The notes: generated by a model not told the origin, from the letters alone. 64,000 bases of DNA from Euryodendron excelsum (GCA_033060915.1 CM065394.1:37892501-37956500); one strand, 5' to 3'. Shown: positions 11,848-22,684, counted from the stretch's first letter. Translations and numbers: made by a program.

Positions 11848-13306
11848 AAGTCCTATTCAAACCCAAACCCAATTATTGAGATGAGATTTAAAAAATACAA
11901 TCTATGTCCATCGTATGAGACAAATTGTTATGCTTCACAGACACTTCCTGGGGATCAGCTTTGCTTCAAATTTTAATATTCAGAATCTTTTAAATTCTTT
12001 ATTTTACTACGCCACGTGTTAGTTATTCAACTTTAACGAATGATATTATCTTTTTTGAACCCACAATTTTACTTAATATTTAAAAAAACTAACAAAATGA
12101 GAACGTAGGTTTAAATCGGATAATAACATTATTTGTTGAGTCTGGGTGACCAATACATGACTCGTAAATGAAATAAGAAGTCTGAAACATTCTAAATATT
12201 AATGTTTGAAGGAGAGCCAAACCCCATATCCTGTGTCGATTGTTCTAATACAATATCAAGAGAAATATAGTTTAAATTACCTTTCCCACGTTAAAGCAGT
12301 AGTCGCATGTAAAAATTGCATGTATGAATAGTTTTTATTTTCTTTCGTTACTAATCGGGTTTTGAAATTTCGCTATTTAGATCACCCAGATTTCCTTTTC
12401 CAAATCCTTCTATTGCAAACAAAATGCTTTAAATAGTAGTCATGTAGGGGTGCCATAGATTCTACCATCCACTTGGATTATGAATGAGAAAGATGACTGG
12501 CATTAATTCACAGCACCTATAACAATATGAATGTACACAAATTGAAAACCAAAGAGAAAATCCATCAGTCAGTATCCGCCCCATCAAAATTTATTTGTCT
12601 ATAACTAAAAAGCAAATGCTAATACGTGCGCTAAAGGTACATTTTAACTATGTTTTGTTTGGTTGTATGTAGTGTTGGTAATTGTGTTTTCAGTATTGAA
12701 AATTGTAAAAACACAAGTTCCAACGTTTTGTACAACTAAACAAAGTATGCTTAAAATGTGCCCTTAAGACATATGTCAGCAATACCCTAACTAAAATTGA
12801 CATGATATTTCCTCAAAATCTCAGACCATTATTAATCTCCTCTACATGTCTGCTGAAATAGTAAAGTGAAGCTACTACAATCTTAAATCCTTTTTAATGT
12901 CTTCGCTCTTTAGATCTTCCAACATTTATATTGACTAGTAGAAATTGGCTTATGTTGCGGTTCTGTTTATTAAATTTCGAAGAGTTGTCAAGATATTCCA
13001 GTAGTTAATGCCTATTATTTAATTGGGAACATACATACATAATATTTTCAGTGTATTTTCTCACACAAGTGAATGTGTTGACATATATTAACTATTGCAC
13101 ATCTCATCCCCTGGTGCATAGTGTGAGAAAATGGCTCATATGATTTGGATCAAGTTATTTGCTAGTTTATTTAACCCTTTTTCTCCTTTTTTTTAAAGCC
13201 AAAATTCAATTTTTAATGCGCTTTCAGTTTAACTTTTGATTTTCTATGAAAAAGGCTAAGCCATTTGGATCTGCTGTTTCAGTTAGTTTTTTTTTAATAC
13301 CAAAAG
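11848..13306. other. AT-rich spacer left of the retrotransposon
   Basis: No gene, RNA gene or clear repeat was recognised. The last 130 bp, together with the sequence after 23303, form the pre-insertion target site of the Gypsy element. Confidence 0.5.
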
Positions 13307-13311
13307 CCAAT
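13307..13311 (+). repeat. Target-site duplication CCAAT, left copy
   Basis: The five bases CCAAT directly precede the left LTR and recur directly after the right LTR at 23299-23303. Five-base duplications are normal for Ty3/Gypsy integration, so this insertion is complete and has not recombined. Confidence 0.9.
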
Positions 13312-13914
13312 TGTAGGTGAGATTTTTCAGGAAGGCTGGGCCGAGCTCTCAAGTGCAAAGTGGATGAGTCCAAACTTCTTCCTGCAAGACGAATGGGTTA
13401 GAATGGGTCGACCCTGGGTGGGTCGATCTCACTCCGAAGGTTAAGTTAGCAAACTTAATTGAGAAGGATGAATGGAAGTTGTGTATGTCAGGGGTTCATT
13501 CTCCATACCTGGCTCTCGATTCCTCGGGGCTTTATAGAGTCCTTCAGGGAGTGTCTTTTGTCTCGGCCTATCAGCAGGCTCTCATGGTCTGCTGGTTAGG
13601 CATCATCGTTGACGCCGCCTGGCTACCTGCAGCGTCTGGCGCACCGTCGTGGGGGATTTCGGCTGACCGGACGTGCACGTCGACGTTTGTGTGGGCGGCC
13701 GCTCGTGCATTAAATGCAAGTCAACTCCGCATTTAATGCTCTAAGACCGCCAGCGGTTTGCGCAAACCGTTGGCTGTCTAGGCCACGCTGGGAGGAGGTC
13801 GGCAGTTTGGGCTGGCCTTTCCTCATAACTGATTTGGGCCCCAGGCAGCCCTAACTTTAATTCAAGCAGATTGGGCCTCACCCATTGGGATGGGCCGGGG
13901 GTTATTTCCCCACA
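13312..13914 (-). repeat. 3' LTR (left), 603 bp
   Basis: Read on the minus strand it begins TGTGGGGAAATAA and ends CACCTACA, the usual TG...CA. It aligns without gaps to the right LTR with about 23 substitutions, 19 of them transitions. Confidence 0.95.
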
Positions 13915-13932
13915 ATTGCCCCCCAGCCCTTG
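13915..13932 (-). other. Polypurine-like tract
   Basis: On the minus strand the sequence just before the 3' LTR reads AAGGGCTGGGGGGCAAT. It is G-rich and mostly purine and lies where the plus-strand primer should be. The interrupting C and T make it an imperfect tract. Confidence 0.6.
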
Positions 13933-14108
13933 CGTCGATTCAGCTTCTGAAACGGCCAAAGGTTGTAACGGTCACCCGACCGCACAAACGGCGGGGATTT
14001 AAAAAATTTATTGATGAGGCGTTATCGAATCGACGGCCGACGTGACGCTTCGGCAGAGCGTCATGATTAACGCCGTTTTCCCGCGTATGAACCGACGGCT
14101 CTGGCGTG

Positions 14109-14116
14109 TATAAAAG
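14109..14116 (+). promoter_or_regulatory. TATA-like box for the antisense gene
   Basis: TATAAAAG lies about 173 bp upstream of the antisense gene's ATG at 14289, inside the element but outside the LTR. It could give that gene its own promoter. This is a motif match only. Confidence 0.45.
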
Positions 14117-14288
14117 AACGACGCCCTGATTGGTTTTGGGAAACACTTGCTCTCTCTTTTTTTAACTTCCCTGCCTCTTGAATCACGAGTGCGTCGGCTG
14201 TTTCGGCACCCAACACTGTAAGTGTCCTTCAAGCCCGCAACTCTTTCGCTCTTCACTGTACTTTCTGTGTGTTGACGATTGCCCCCCG

Positions 14289-16378
14289 ATGGCATCCCGT
14301 CTTCGTAAAATGTTAGATGGTCCGTCGGCCCTTGCTTCGTTCAGGGCCAGGTTCGAAATCCCAAACGAGATCGGCTTAGAGCCGGTCGACCCTGATGACT
14401 TCCGTATGGGCAAGACCGAAAAGGGAGTACCATTCCCGGTCATTGCCATCGTTGAAGGGGGGCTCAGGTTGCCCCTCCACCCTCTTCTTCAAAAGCTCAT
14501 AGTAAAAAATAATGTGTCACCTTCCCAGTTAGCGTCAAATGTATATAGGATCTTCTTTGGTATGCTTGAAATAAATCGGCGACTGGGGGTGAACCTGGGC
14601 CTTGCCGAACTGGACTACTGTTACACCCTTTGCAAAGTCGGAGGTAGTTACAAGGTTTACCTCCGGGTAGTAAAGAAGTCCTTAGAGTTAGTGAAGTGTC
14701 TGCCTTCTTCAGGGAAGGGCGTTGATGATGTAAGGGTTTGGGTAACTGGTCTGTGGGAGTTCGGCAATGTTCCCGAGAAAGATAGACCGGCGATTCGGTG
14801 CCCTAAAAAGCCCGTTCAACTAGGTTTGATGCCGATCTTCTCAGACTGTGTATCAGTTTAAGTTTCGGTCCGCATCTATACTAACTCTCGAACTTTTTGC
14901 AGACACAAGGAAGCGGTTGAAAGCTCGTGATTGGTTGGTTAACTCTGACGACCTCAACAAGGTCTTGAAATACGTTGGTGAAGGTCGGCTACGATACATA
15001 GCTCGGGCAGCACATATCTTGCTCTCCTATCCGCTGCGATACTCGACTTTTACTGCCGAGACTGGTGTGCCCCCGAGTGTTCTAGCAAGATTGGCGGACA
15101 AAGGTGCCGAAGGGGACTTTGAGGAAATCCCTACTGGCATAGCGATCGAGAGGGCGCGCATCCCTACAGGCGTGACAGTTGCGGTTGCTCCACCATCTGC
15201 ATCGCGTGGCGAAGAACGGCACGAAGAGCGAACCGAATCGCACAGTTCGGCGTCCACTTCGTCTCCATACACCGTACCCGACCACCGAGTTGAGGTTCCC
15301 ACCCGAACGAGTGATTCCAGCCCATCACCCAACGAGATGGACGGCATGAGTCTGAAGGAAAGAATGTTTGCTCTGGCGGGACAGCCGCTGAGGTCGGCCA
15401 CTCCCACTCCTGCCGAAACTCCCCCAGTCAAGTCGGTGGCAGCACCCGTGGAGGAGGCCACAACCGTGCAACAGAGGCCAGAGACACGACAACAAAGAAA
15501 GAGGAGGCCCGATGTCACTCCAACTCATGCGCCCAAGAAGCAGAAAGGCAAAGCCACGGTGGACGAGGTCGGCGAGACAGTGACCATCACTCCAGACATT
15601 TTGGGCCGTCCAATGACGACAGCGGATTCCATGATCGATCAGCCCGAGGTCGCTTTTGGTGTTTTGAAAAGCGTCCTTCAGAAAAAGGACGTGGCAAAGC
15701 TGGGCGAAGCAAGCGACTCGGCCGTCTTCATGGGCGCTTTCCATGATTCCATACTGGTAAGACAGCTATGACTTTTCAGTGACTACAGTCCTCTTAGGCA
15801 CTTGACCTAACAACGACCTTGTTCAATTTGTGTAGGGCTGCCTAAATTCCTTGGAGGCGATGACACGCTTCCAAAAGCTTGCCGAGGTTCACCAGCAACT
15901 CATTGAAGAGCACGGCCGTCTGAAGCTTGAATGGATTGAAGCAAATAAGGAGCGGATTACCTTCAGGAAACAAGCCGAGCAGGCTTCCGCCGAGCTTTTG
16001 CTGACGAAGGCCGACTTCGAGAAGAGGGATAAGGATCTCGCCGACCTCGAGAAAAACTTTGACGTGCAGTCCGTGGATCTGCACAAGGCCAACGAGGAGG
16101 TGGAGACCCTTAAGGCTGAAGTGGCCAAGCTGAAGGTGGAGGAGGAGGCTATATTGAAGCGGGGTGAAGAGAGGGGAGCCAAGAATTTGGCTCAAGAGAT
16201 GATGGACCTCAGTCGCACCATTTTCCGACAGGGTTGGAATGGTGCCCTTATCGTGGCAGAGTTGGATAAGGCCTCCGACGTGTGGGGTCTTTGCCTGGAC
16301 TACTTCGATACTACCGAGGACGGCGTCGTCTATCCGAAGAAAGTCCTGGCCAATGCCCAATATGCACGGGAGCTTTAG
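14289..16378 (+). CDS. Antisense extra gene of the retrotransposon (aORF)
   Basis: Three exons, 14289-14823, 14903-15756 and 15836-16378, join in frame with GT-AG borders and give 643 residues. The N-terminal half (GLRLPLHPLLQKL, then NVYRIFFGMLEINRRLGVNL) resembles the plant 'putative gypsy type transposon' domain (Pfam Transposase_28), known from retrotransposon-linked proteins without proven enzyme activity. The middle is Ser/Thr/Pro-rich with basic stretches (QRKRRPD, PKKQKGK) that could be nuclear signals. The last exon is heptad-rich, probably a coiled coil (LADLEKNFDVQSVDLHKANE). The frame stops at TAG 16376-16378, but 44 further codons remain open to TAG 16511-16513, so the stop looks recent. 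It faces gag-pol head to tail. Extra antisense genes are known in Tat-lineage elements; their function is unclear. Confidence 0.82.
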
Positions 16379-16647
16379 TTAAAAGACGCGGCCGAAGCTG
16401 CTGCTGCTGAGAAGGAGAGACTTGAAGGCTTGAAAACCGCAGCTGTGCCCCCGGAGGATGTGGTAGAAGTCTTGCCGGGGGTGTCTGCAGAGCCGGGGGA
16501 GAAGTCGGCATAGCTTTTCTTTCTTTTTCTCCATTTTTGTAACCGTCAGTACTTTTTAATGAGAAAAACTCGTTTGTTTGTTTATTACTGGATCTCCTTT
16601 ATTTGATTTTGTTGTTTAGACTTAATTTTCTTTCTTTAGCTTTTCTT

Positions 16648-16947
16648 GGCCGGTCTGTGCAATTTGGACAGAATTGACACTTGACTTTCGTTTTTCTTTG
16701 GCCAACCTGCCCAACTTGGACAGGACCAAGTTTTTACACTTGGTTTTTGTTTTGGCCTTCTTTGGCCGACCTGCCCAACTTGGACAGGACCAAGTTTTTA
16801 CACTTGGTTTTTGTTTTGGCCTTCTTTGGCCGACCTGCCCAACTTGGACAGGACCAAGTTTTTACACTTGGTTTTTGTTTTGGCCTTCTTTGGCCGACCT
16901 GCCCAACTTGGACAGGACCAAGTTTTTACACTTGGTTTTTGTTTTGG
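16648..16947 (+). repeat. 64-bp tandem repeat, about 4.7 units
   Basis: Units start at 16700, 16764, 16828 and 16892, each beginning GGCCRACCTGCCCAACTTGG and nearly identical. A diverged, shorter unit precedes them at 16648. Each unit contains CCAAG and CTTGG around an 8-base T-rich spacer, able to form a small hairpin. The array lies between the 3' ends of the two convergent element genes. All frames are open through it only because of the repeat, so frames spanning it are not genes. Confidence 0.95.
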
Positions 16948-17147
16948 GCAGAATGGCCCGAGTAGGGTCGTTTGAACAATCTTCATTTTCATTGATTCTT
17001 CAACTGAGCTTTATACATTTCGGGGACTGTTACAGTGTTTGGGGTTTCATATTACTGGTAGAACTTCCTCAAGTTGGTCGCATTCCAAAGTCGCGGCAAC
17101 GGTCGCCCTTCTTCAACGGTCTCAAGTCTGTACGCGCCGATGCCGAC

Positions 17148-20100
17148 CTAGGATGTGACCCTGTAGGGGCCTTCCCAATTGGGGCCGAGCTTCCCATCTG
17201 CCGCCTTCTTGGTTGCCCCCAATACTTTTCGTAAAACCAGATCTCCTGAAGCAAAGTTTCTTGGGCGAACCTGCTTGTTGTAAGAGCGTTTAAGCTGTCG
17301 CTGATACTCTGTGAGCTTGATCAAAGCGGTTTCCCTTCTTTCTTCGACAAGATCCAGATCTCTCGCAACCGTTTGGTCATTGACACCGGTGTCGAAAGCT
17401 GCCGACCTGATAGTTGGTAGACCGATCTCCAGGGGGATGACTGCCTCCACCCCGTATGCCAAGGAGAACGGTGTTTCTCCTGTGGACCTCCTTGGGGTTG
17501 TTCGGTAGGACCACAAGATATTGGGTAGCTCTTCTGTCCACTTCCCCTTGGCTTTTTCAAGACGTTTCTTGACTCCATTCAGCATGGTTTTATTTGAAAT
17601 TTCGGCTTGTCCGTTGCATTGGGGGTAGGCTGGTGTTGAGTAATAGTTTCTGATCCCCAATCCTTCGCAAAATGATCTGAAGATATTACCATCGAACTGG
17701 GTGCCATTATCTGATACGATGGCACGGGGCAACCCGAATTTGGTGACAATGCTTTTCCATACGAACCTTTTGGCGTCAGTTTCCCTAATGTTTGATAAAG
17801 GTTTGGCTTCTACCCATTTGGTAAAGTAATCGGTGGCCATGATGAGAAACCTTTTGTTACCCGGAGCCCGAGGCAAAGGTCCGATAATGTCCAGTCCCCA
17901 CTGAGCAAAAGGCCACGGACTAGTGATGGAAGCAAGATCTTCGGCTGGCTGGTGGATAATGGGGGAAAACCTCTGACATTTGTCGCACTTCAGGACGTAC
18001 TGGGCTGCATCCTTCTGCATGTAAGGCCACCAGTATCCCTGTGAGATGGCTCGGTGTGCGACCGATCTACCGCCGACATGACTTCCACATATCCCTTCAT
18101 GGATTTCGAACAAGACGATTTGTACTTGGTCCTGATGAACACAGTGCAAATAAGGACCTGTAAAAGAACGTCTGTAAAGTTCCTTACCTGGCGACAGCCA
18201 ATACCTGAGAGATGCATGCTTGATTCGCCGAGCTTCAGCCTTATCGTCTGGTAGCTTGTCTGTGTCAAGGTAAGAAATGATTGGGTCCATCCATGATGGT
18301 CCCAGCTTCTCCGCTGTTAAGGCTTCCTCCTCCTCGCGGAAAATGCTGGGATTGGCAAGAGTTTCCACGTTGATCGTCCTTCTCGAACCTGATTTCAGAG
18401 CCGTGCCCAGGGTTGCCAAGGCATCTGAATGTGAGTTGTTATCTCGGCTAATCTGTCGAAGCTTGTAGTTTTTAAATTGGCCGAGAAGTTCCTTGGCCTT
18501 TGCTACGTACAGTATCATTTTGTCGTTCTTTGCAACGTATTCCCCTGTGATTTGATTTACGACAAGTAAGGAGTCCGAGTATATGACGATTTCAGGAATT
18601 CGAAGTTCAATGGCTCGACGTATTCCGGCAAGCAAGGCCTCGTATTCTGGCTCATTGTTGGAGGCAGTGAATTCCAGCTTGATGGCTTGCTCGATGGTTA
18701 GACCATCTGGTGTAACGAGTACGATGCCCGATCCTGCCCCCCGGTCATTGGAAGCTCCATCCACGTAGAGTTTCCAATGATCAGATTGTTCCCAAAGATC
18801 CAGGGGGATTTCGTGTTGCGGTTGGCCAGTGGCCGGGGTCTCTTCTACTTCTGGTGTAATTTCGACAGAGAACTCGGCAATAAAATCTGCGAGAACCTGC
18901 CCCTTCACTGCCGATCTAGGCTGGAACTTGATGTCAAACTCCCCTAACTCTACGGCCCATTTTGCAATTCTTCCTGAGAAGTCGGCTTTCCTTAGGAGGG
19001 GTTTGAGCTGGTGGTTGGTGAGGACGTTAATGGTGTGAGATCTGAAGTAATGCACCAACTTTCGGGATGCGACTACCAGTGCGAGTGTCAGCTTCTCCAG
19101 GGGTAGATACCTGCTCTCGGCTCCAAGAAGGGTTTTGCTGACGTAATAGACTGGGAATTGTTGCCCATTTTCTTGCCTGAGTAGGACCGCGCTGACTGCA
19201 TGGTCTGACACTGCAAGGTAGAGGAAGAGCTCCTCGTGCTGGATAGGCGTGGAGAGCAGTGGTGGTTTGGCTAGGTAGTTTTTTAGATCGGCAAGGGCAG
19301 AATCACACTCAGGGGTCCACTCGAACCGTTCCTGTTTCTTCAGGAGCTGGAAGAAAGGTTGGCACCGGTCCGATGAACGGCTAATGAATCTGTTGAGTGC
19401 GGCGGCCATTCCTGTCAATCTTTGAACCTCTTTGGCATTCTTTGGAGCGTGAATGCTCTGAATTGCACTAATCTGCCGGGGGTCCATCTCAATACCCCGA
19501 TGCGTGACCAGGAACCCCAGGAACTTGCCTGAGCCGACCCCGAAGACACATTTTGAAGCGTTCAGCCGCATTTTGTAGTCTTTCAGGATACAGAGTACCT
19601 CCTTTAGGTCCACCAAATGGGTGTCGCTCAGTTTGCTTTTTACCACCATGTCATCGATGTAGACCTCGACAGTTCTGCCGAGCTGCGTCTTGAACATCTT
19701 TGTGACCAGTCGCTGATATGTGGCTCCGGCGTTCTTCAGGCCAAAGGGCATAACTCTATAGCAGTAAATGCCCCTTGGAGTGATGAAGGCCGTTTTCTCT
19801 TGGTCGTCGGGGTGAATTGGGATCTGGTGATACCCACGGTAGGCATCCAGGAAACTCATCTTTCCGAAGCCAGCGGTTGCATCCACAAGCTGGTCAATTT
19901 TGGGCAGGGGGAATGGATCTTTGGGGCACGCCCTGTTGAGGTCAGTGAAGTCTACACAGACCCTCCATTTGTCGTCTTTCTTTTTTACTACCACGGTGTT
20001 TGACAACCAGCTTGGGTAGTTGATCTCCCGAATCGCTCCAGCTTCCAAAAGCTTCTCTGTTTCTTCCAAGACGGCGTTCACACGCTGGGTAGCTGCCCTT

Positions 20101-22661
20101 CTCCCCTTTTGGATAACAGGTCGGCAGTTTGGGTTTACATTAAGGCGATGACAGGCAACGTTGGCGCCGATCCCAGGCATGTCATAAGGGGTCCAGGCGA
20201 ATACTTCCAGGAAGTCTGTTATTAACTCAATGAGGGATTTTTCCTCTTGTTTGGACAAAGAGGTGCCGATGACGAAGTATTTTTCTCCTTGCCGATCTAT
20301 GTATATCTTCTTCAGGTCCTCGACAGCTTTATTCTCGGGCGTCTGTCCCACATCATCTATGGTGGGGGTGTCTTCATGTAGCTCCATCATTTGTACTTTC
20401 TCTGGTCTTGTCTTGGTCGCACATGCTATTAGAAAACACCGTTTGGCAGTCACCTGGTCTCCCCTTATCTCACCAACTCCCGCTGGGGTCGGGAACCGAA
20501 GCAGCTGGTGATAGGTGGAGGGAACGACCTTCATGAGGTGCAACCAGGTTCGTCCCATGATGGCGTTGTAGGGGGATGGTACGTTAACCACCAGGAATTC
20601 TGTTTGTAATGTGATCCCTCCAGCCGTCACAGGAATCGTCACTTTACCCATGGGCCAGACTGGGTCTAAGCTGAAGCCGACCAATGGGCTAAGCGATGGT
20701 TGGAGGTCGGACTCCTCGATTCCCAATTGTTTGAACAAGCTGTAGTATATAACTTCAGATGAACTCCCTTGGTCAATGAGCAATCTTCTAACATCACAGT
20801 CCGCCATTCTTAACGTAACAACCAAGGCATCATTGTGGGGGATCTGCACTCCAGCGAGATCCTCGTCAGCAAAGGAGATGGATGCATGGGTATTGCCGAC
20901 CTTGGCTTTCTTGCTGGGTGGTTGTATCTGCATCACTTCCCTTAGGTGCGCAGCCTTCTGCATCTCAGTTCGGTACCTATGTGGGTCTATGGTTCCTGAT
21001 TCGGCCGAACCATACAGCACGTTGATTACCCGAACCGGCCTTACTTCTGGTTCCTTCTGGGCTGCTTCCTGCACTCGTGGCTGCTCGGCTTCGACCTTAG
21101 TCCTCTCCCGATCAATGAATTGGTCGAGGTGGCCCGCTTTGGCTAAGTCTTCCAAATGGGTTTTCAGATGCCAACATTGCTCCGTCTTGTGCCCCTTCTC
21201 GCGGTGGTAGGAACAGAACCTCTTCTGGTCCCTAGTTGCAGGGTCTCCCCCCAGCTTTGGTGGCCACTTGAAGAAGGGCTTATCACGGATCTGGGGCAAT
21301 ATTTTATAGATGGGGTCTTTAAAGACTGTGTAGACCCCATCGGGTACTCTTTTTCCTCGGCTGATGTCCTCTGATCGGGGCTTCTTGGCATCCTTCTTGC
21401 TCGTCTTTTCGGCTGTAGCGCCGACCTTAGGTGTCTCCCCTTGGGGTACGTCCTCGTCCAGCCGCGCATAGCGCTCGATCCTCAGCATTAGTTCCTGTAT
21501 GGTGAGGGCTGGTTTCTTCATTAAGGACTGTTGCAAGCGATGCTCCCTGGGAAGGCCGATCTTGAACTGAGTTATAGCCAACTGCTCGCTGCACTCATCA
21601 ATTTCGTTATAAGCCTCCCAGTAGCGTCGGGCGTATGCTCGCAATCCTTCTCTTTCCTCCTTTCGCAACGTTAGCAAAAAGTCAGCATCCTTTGGCTGTA
21701 AGCTGTTTGCAATGAAACGAGCTGTAAAGAGCTTGGCCAGTTGCCTCCAGCTTGAAACGGACTTTTGTGGCAATTTGTCGAACCACCGTAAAGCCACGCT
21801 CCCCAGGCTGGAGGGGAAGATTCGACACATCAGCATCTGGTCGCTGCACCACACTACCATGAGCTGTTTGTAATGCCGAACATGGTTAATTGGGTCAGAC
21901 TTTCCGTCATAGAGGGTGAACTTTGGTGGGGTGAATTTTCGAGGAATTAGATGGGATTCAATCTCCTCAGTGAATGGCGTGGATGCAATCTGGTCTAGGG
22001 CCTTTCTCATCAGGTCATGGGCTATGCGTTCCTTAGTTTGCTGCCTTCTATCCTCCTGCTTTTCATTATACCACTTTTCCCAGTCTTCCTTCCGCCGATC
22101 TTCCACCGCTGGGCTACTGTTCGGCGGGGTTTCGCTCCTGTCCCTTCGCCGACCCGTGCGCCTGTTAACGCAACGCGCGGTACTAGGGGTGTAACTCCCT
22201 CTTACCGGTGGTGCTGGTTCGTCCCTGGCGCCAACAACCTGCTCCCGATCTGGGGACCCATCTCTCCTATGCCCATTCCTGGCAGAGAATGCCTCCCTCA
22301 TTACCCGCACCTGTGAGGTGAGGTAGGCTATCTCTTCTCCGCGCCGCCGAATTTCCCTCTCTGCCGCACGGAGTGTATCCTCGCTTGGGACCCGCCCACT
22401 GGAGGGTGACGGGGCCAGATTCCGAGGATGGTTCCTGCGGAAGTTTCTGTCCCTGACATAACCCGTATCCCTCCGCATTTCCTCTTGTGTCTCCGGGTGG
22501 CTTTCGGCGGACGTTCGTATTTCTGACCTCAGTATTCTTCTTTGTCCATCTACTGGTGTAGATTGGCAGTGTGCCGAACTGGTCTGGTTTTTACTAGAGG
22601 AGGCTCCGAAGCCCCTCCCGTCGTAGTTTTCTTTCCTATGTCTCCGGTTGTTTAGACTCAT
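17148..22661 (-). CDS. gag-pol: Gag-Pol polyprotein of Tat-type Gypsy element
   Basis: One frame of 1,837 residues starts at ATG 22661-22659. Reading further upstream would enter the primer-binding site. Gag lies near residues 220-370, and a Cys/His cluster (CSYHREKGHKTEQC) near 481-494. The protease has LLIDQGSS with Asp630. Reverse transcriptase carries YIDD at 1001-1004, then the first RNase H. A second RNase H begins near YVDGAS (Asp1301), the mark of the Tat lineage. Integrase has a His/Cys zinc finger and the triad Asp1591, Asp1651 and Glu1687, the last two with 35 residues between. The frame ends at TAG 17150-17148, inside the integrase tail. The same frame is open for 31 more codons to TAA at 17054-17052, so the TAG is probably a recent nonsense change. 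Confidence 0.97.
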   Translation of the reverse strand: MSLNNRRHRKENYDGRGFGASSSKNQTSSAHCQSTPVDGQRRILRSEIRTSAESHPETQEEMRRDTGYVRDRNFRRNHPRNLAPSPSSGRVPSEDTLRAAEREIRRRGEEIAYLTSQVRVMREAFSARNGHRRDGSPDREQVVGARDEPAPPVRGSYTPSTARCVNRRTGRRRDRSETPPNSSPAVEDRRKEDWEKWYNEKQEDRRQQTKERIAHDLMRKALDQIASTPFTEEIESHLIPRKFTPPKFTLYDGKSDPINHVRHYKQLMVVWCSDQMLMCRIFPSSLGSVALRWFDKLPQKSVSSWRQLAKLFTARFIANSLQPKDADFLLTLRKEEREGLRAYARRYWEAYNEIDECSEQLAITQFKIGLPREHRLQQSLMKKPALTIQELMLRIERYARLDEDVPQGETPKVGATAEKTSKKDAKKPRSEDISRGKRVPDGVYTVFKDPIYKILPQIRDKPFFKWPPKLGGDPATRDQKRFCSYHREKGHKTEQCWHLKTHLEDLAKAGHLDQFIDRERTKVEAEQPRVQEAAQKEPEVRPVRVINVLYGSAESGTIDPHRYRTEMQKAAHLREVMQIQPPSKKAKVGNTHASISFADEDLAGVQIPHNDALVVTLRMADCDVRRLLIDQGSSSEVIYYSLFKQLGIEESDLQPSLSPLVGFSLDPVWPMGKVTIPVTAGGITLQTEFLVVNVPSPYNAIMGRTWLHLMKVVPSTYHQLLRFPTPAGVGEIRGDQVTAKRCFLIACATKTRPEKVQMMELHEDTPTIDDVGQTPENKAVEDLKKIYIDRQGEKYFVIGTSLSKQEEKSLIELITDFLEVFAWTPYDMPGIGANVACHRLNVNPNCRPVIQKGRRAATQRVNAVLEETEKLLEAGAIREINYPSWLSNTVVVKKKDDKWRVCVDFTDLNRACPKDPFPLPKIDQLVDATAGFGKMSFLDAYRGYHQIPIHPDDQEKTAFITPRGIYCYRVMPFGLKNAGATYQRLVTKMFKTQLGRTVEVYIDDMVVKSKLSDTHLVDLKEVLCILKDYKMRLNASKCVFGVGSGKFLGFLVTHRGIEMDPRQISAIQSIHAPKNAKEVQRLTGMAAALNRFISRSSDRCQPFFQLLKKQERFEWTPECDSALADLKNYLAKPPLLSTPIQHEELFLYLAVSDHAVSAVLLRQENGQQFPVYYVSKTLLGAESRYLPLEKLTLALVVASRKLVHYFRSHTINVLTNHQLKPLLRKADFSGRIAKWAVELGEFDIKFQPRSAVKGQVLADFIAEFSVEITPEVEETPATGQPQHEIPLDLWEQSDHWKLYVDGASNDRGAGSGIVLVTPDGLTIEQAIKLEFTASNNEPEYEALLAGIRRAIELRIPEIVIYSDSLLVVNQITGEYVAKNDKMILYVAKAKELLGQFKNYKLRQISRDNNSHSDALATLGTALKSGSRRTINVETLANPSIFREEEEALTAEKLGPSWMDPIISYLDTDKLPDDKAEARRIKHASLRYWLSPGKELYRRSFTGPYLHCVHQDQVQIVLFEIHEGICGSHVGGRSVAHRAISQGYWWPYMQKDAAQYVLKCDKCQRFSPIIHQPAEDLASITSPWPFAQWGLDIIGPLPRAPGNKRFLIMATDYFTKWVEAKPLSNIRETDAKRFVWKSIVTKFGLPRAIVSDNGTQFDGNIFRSFCEGLGIRNYYSTPAYPQCNGQAEISNKTMLNGVKKRLEKAKGKWTEELPNILWSYRTTPRRSTGETPFSLAYGVEAVIPLEIGLPTIRSAAFDTGVNDQTVARDLDLVEERRETALIKLTEYQRQLKRSYNKQVRPRNFASGDLVLRKVLGATKKAADGKLGPNWEGPYRVTS

Positions 22662-22684
22662 GGTTTTTCTAAGCCTTCCCACAG

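Noticed and set aside
13479..13736. Plus-strand frames repeated in both LTRs (also 22863-23120)
   Set aside because: They are identical by LTR duplication and antisense to the element's transcription. LTRs of this type do not encode proteins.
15027..15744. Two overlapping minus-strand frames opposite exon 2 of the antisense gene
   Set aside because: They mirror the codon bias of the plus-strand exon. The plus-strand frame has splice sites and family resemblance; these do not.
16648..16947. CRISPR-like regular repeat array
   Set aside because: The units are contiguous, without unique spacers, and lie inside a plant retrotransposon. They are a tandem repeat.
16674..17234. Long plus-strand frame across the 64-bp repeats
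   Set aside because: It only repeats the 64-bp unit in three shifting phases and then runs antisense over the end of gag-pol. It has no protein character.
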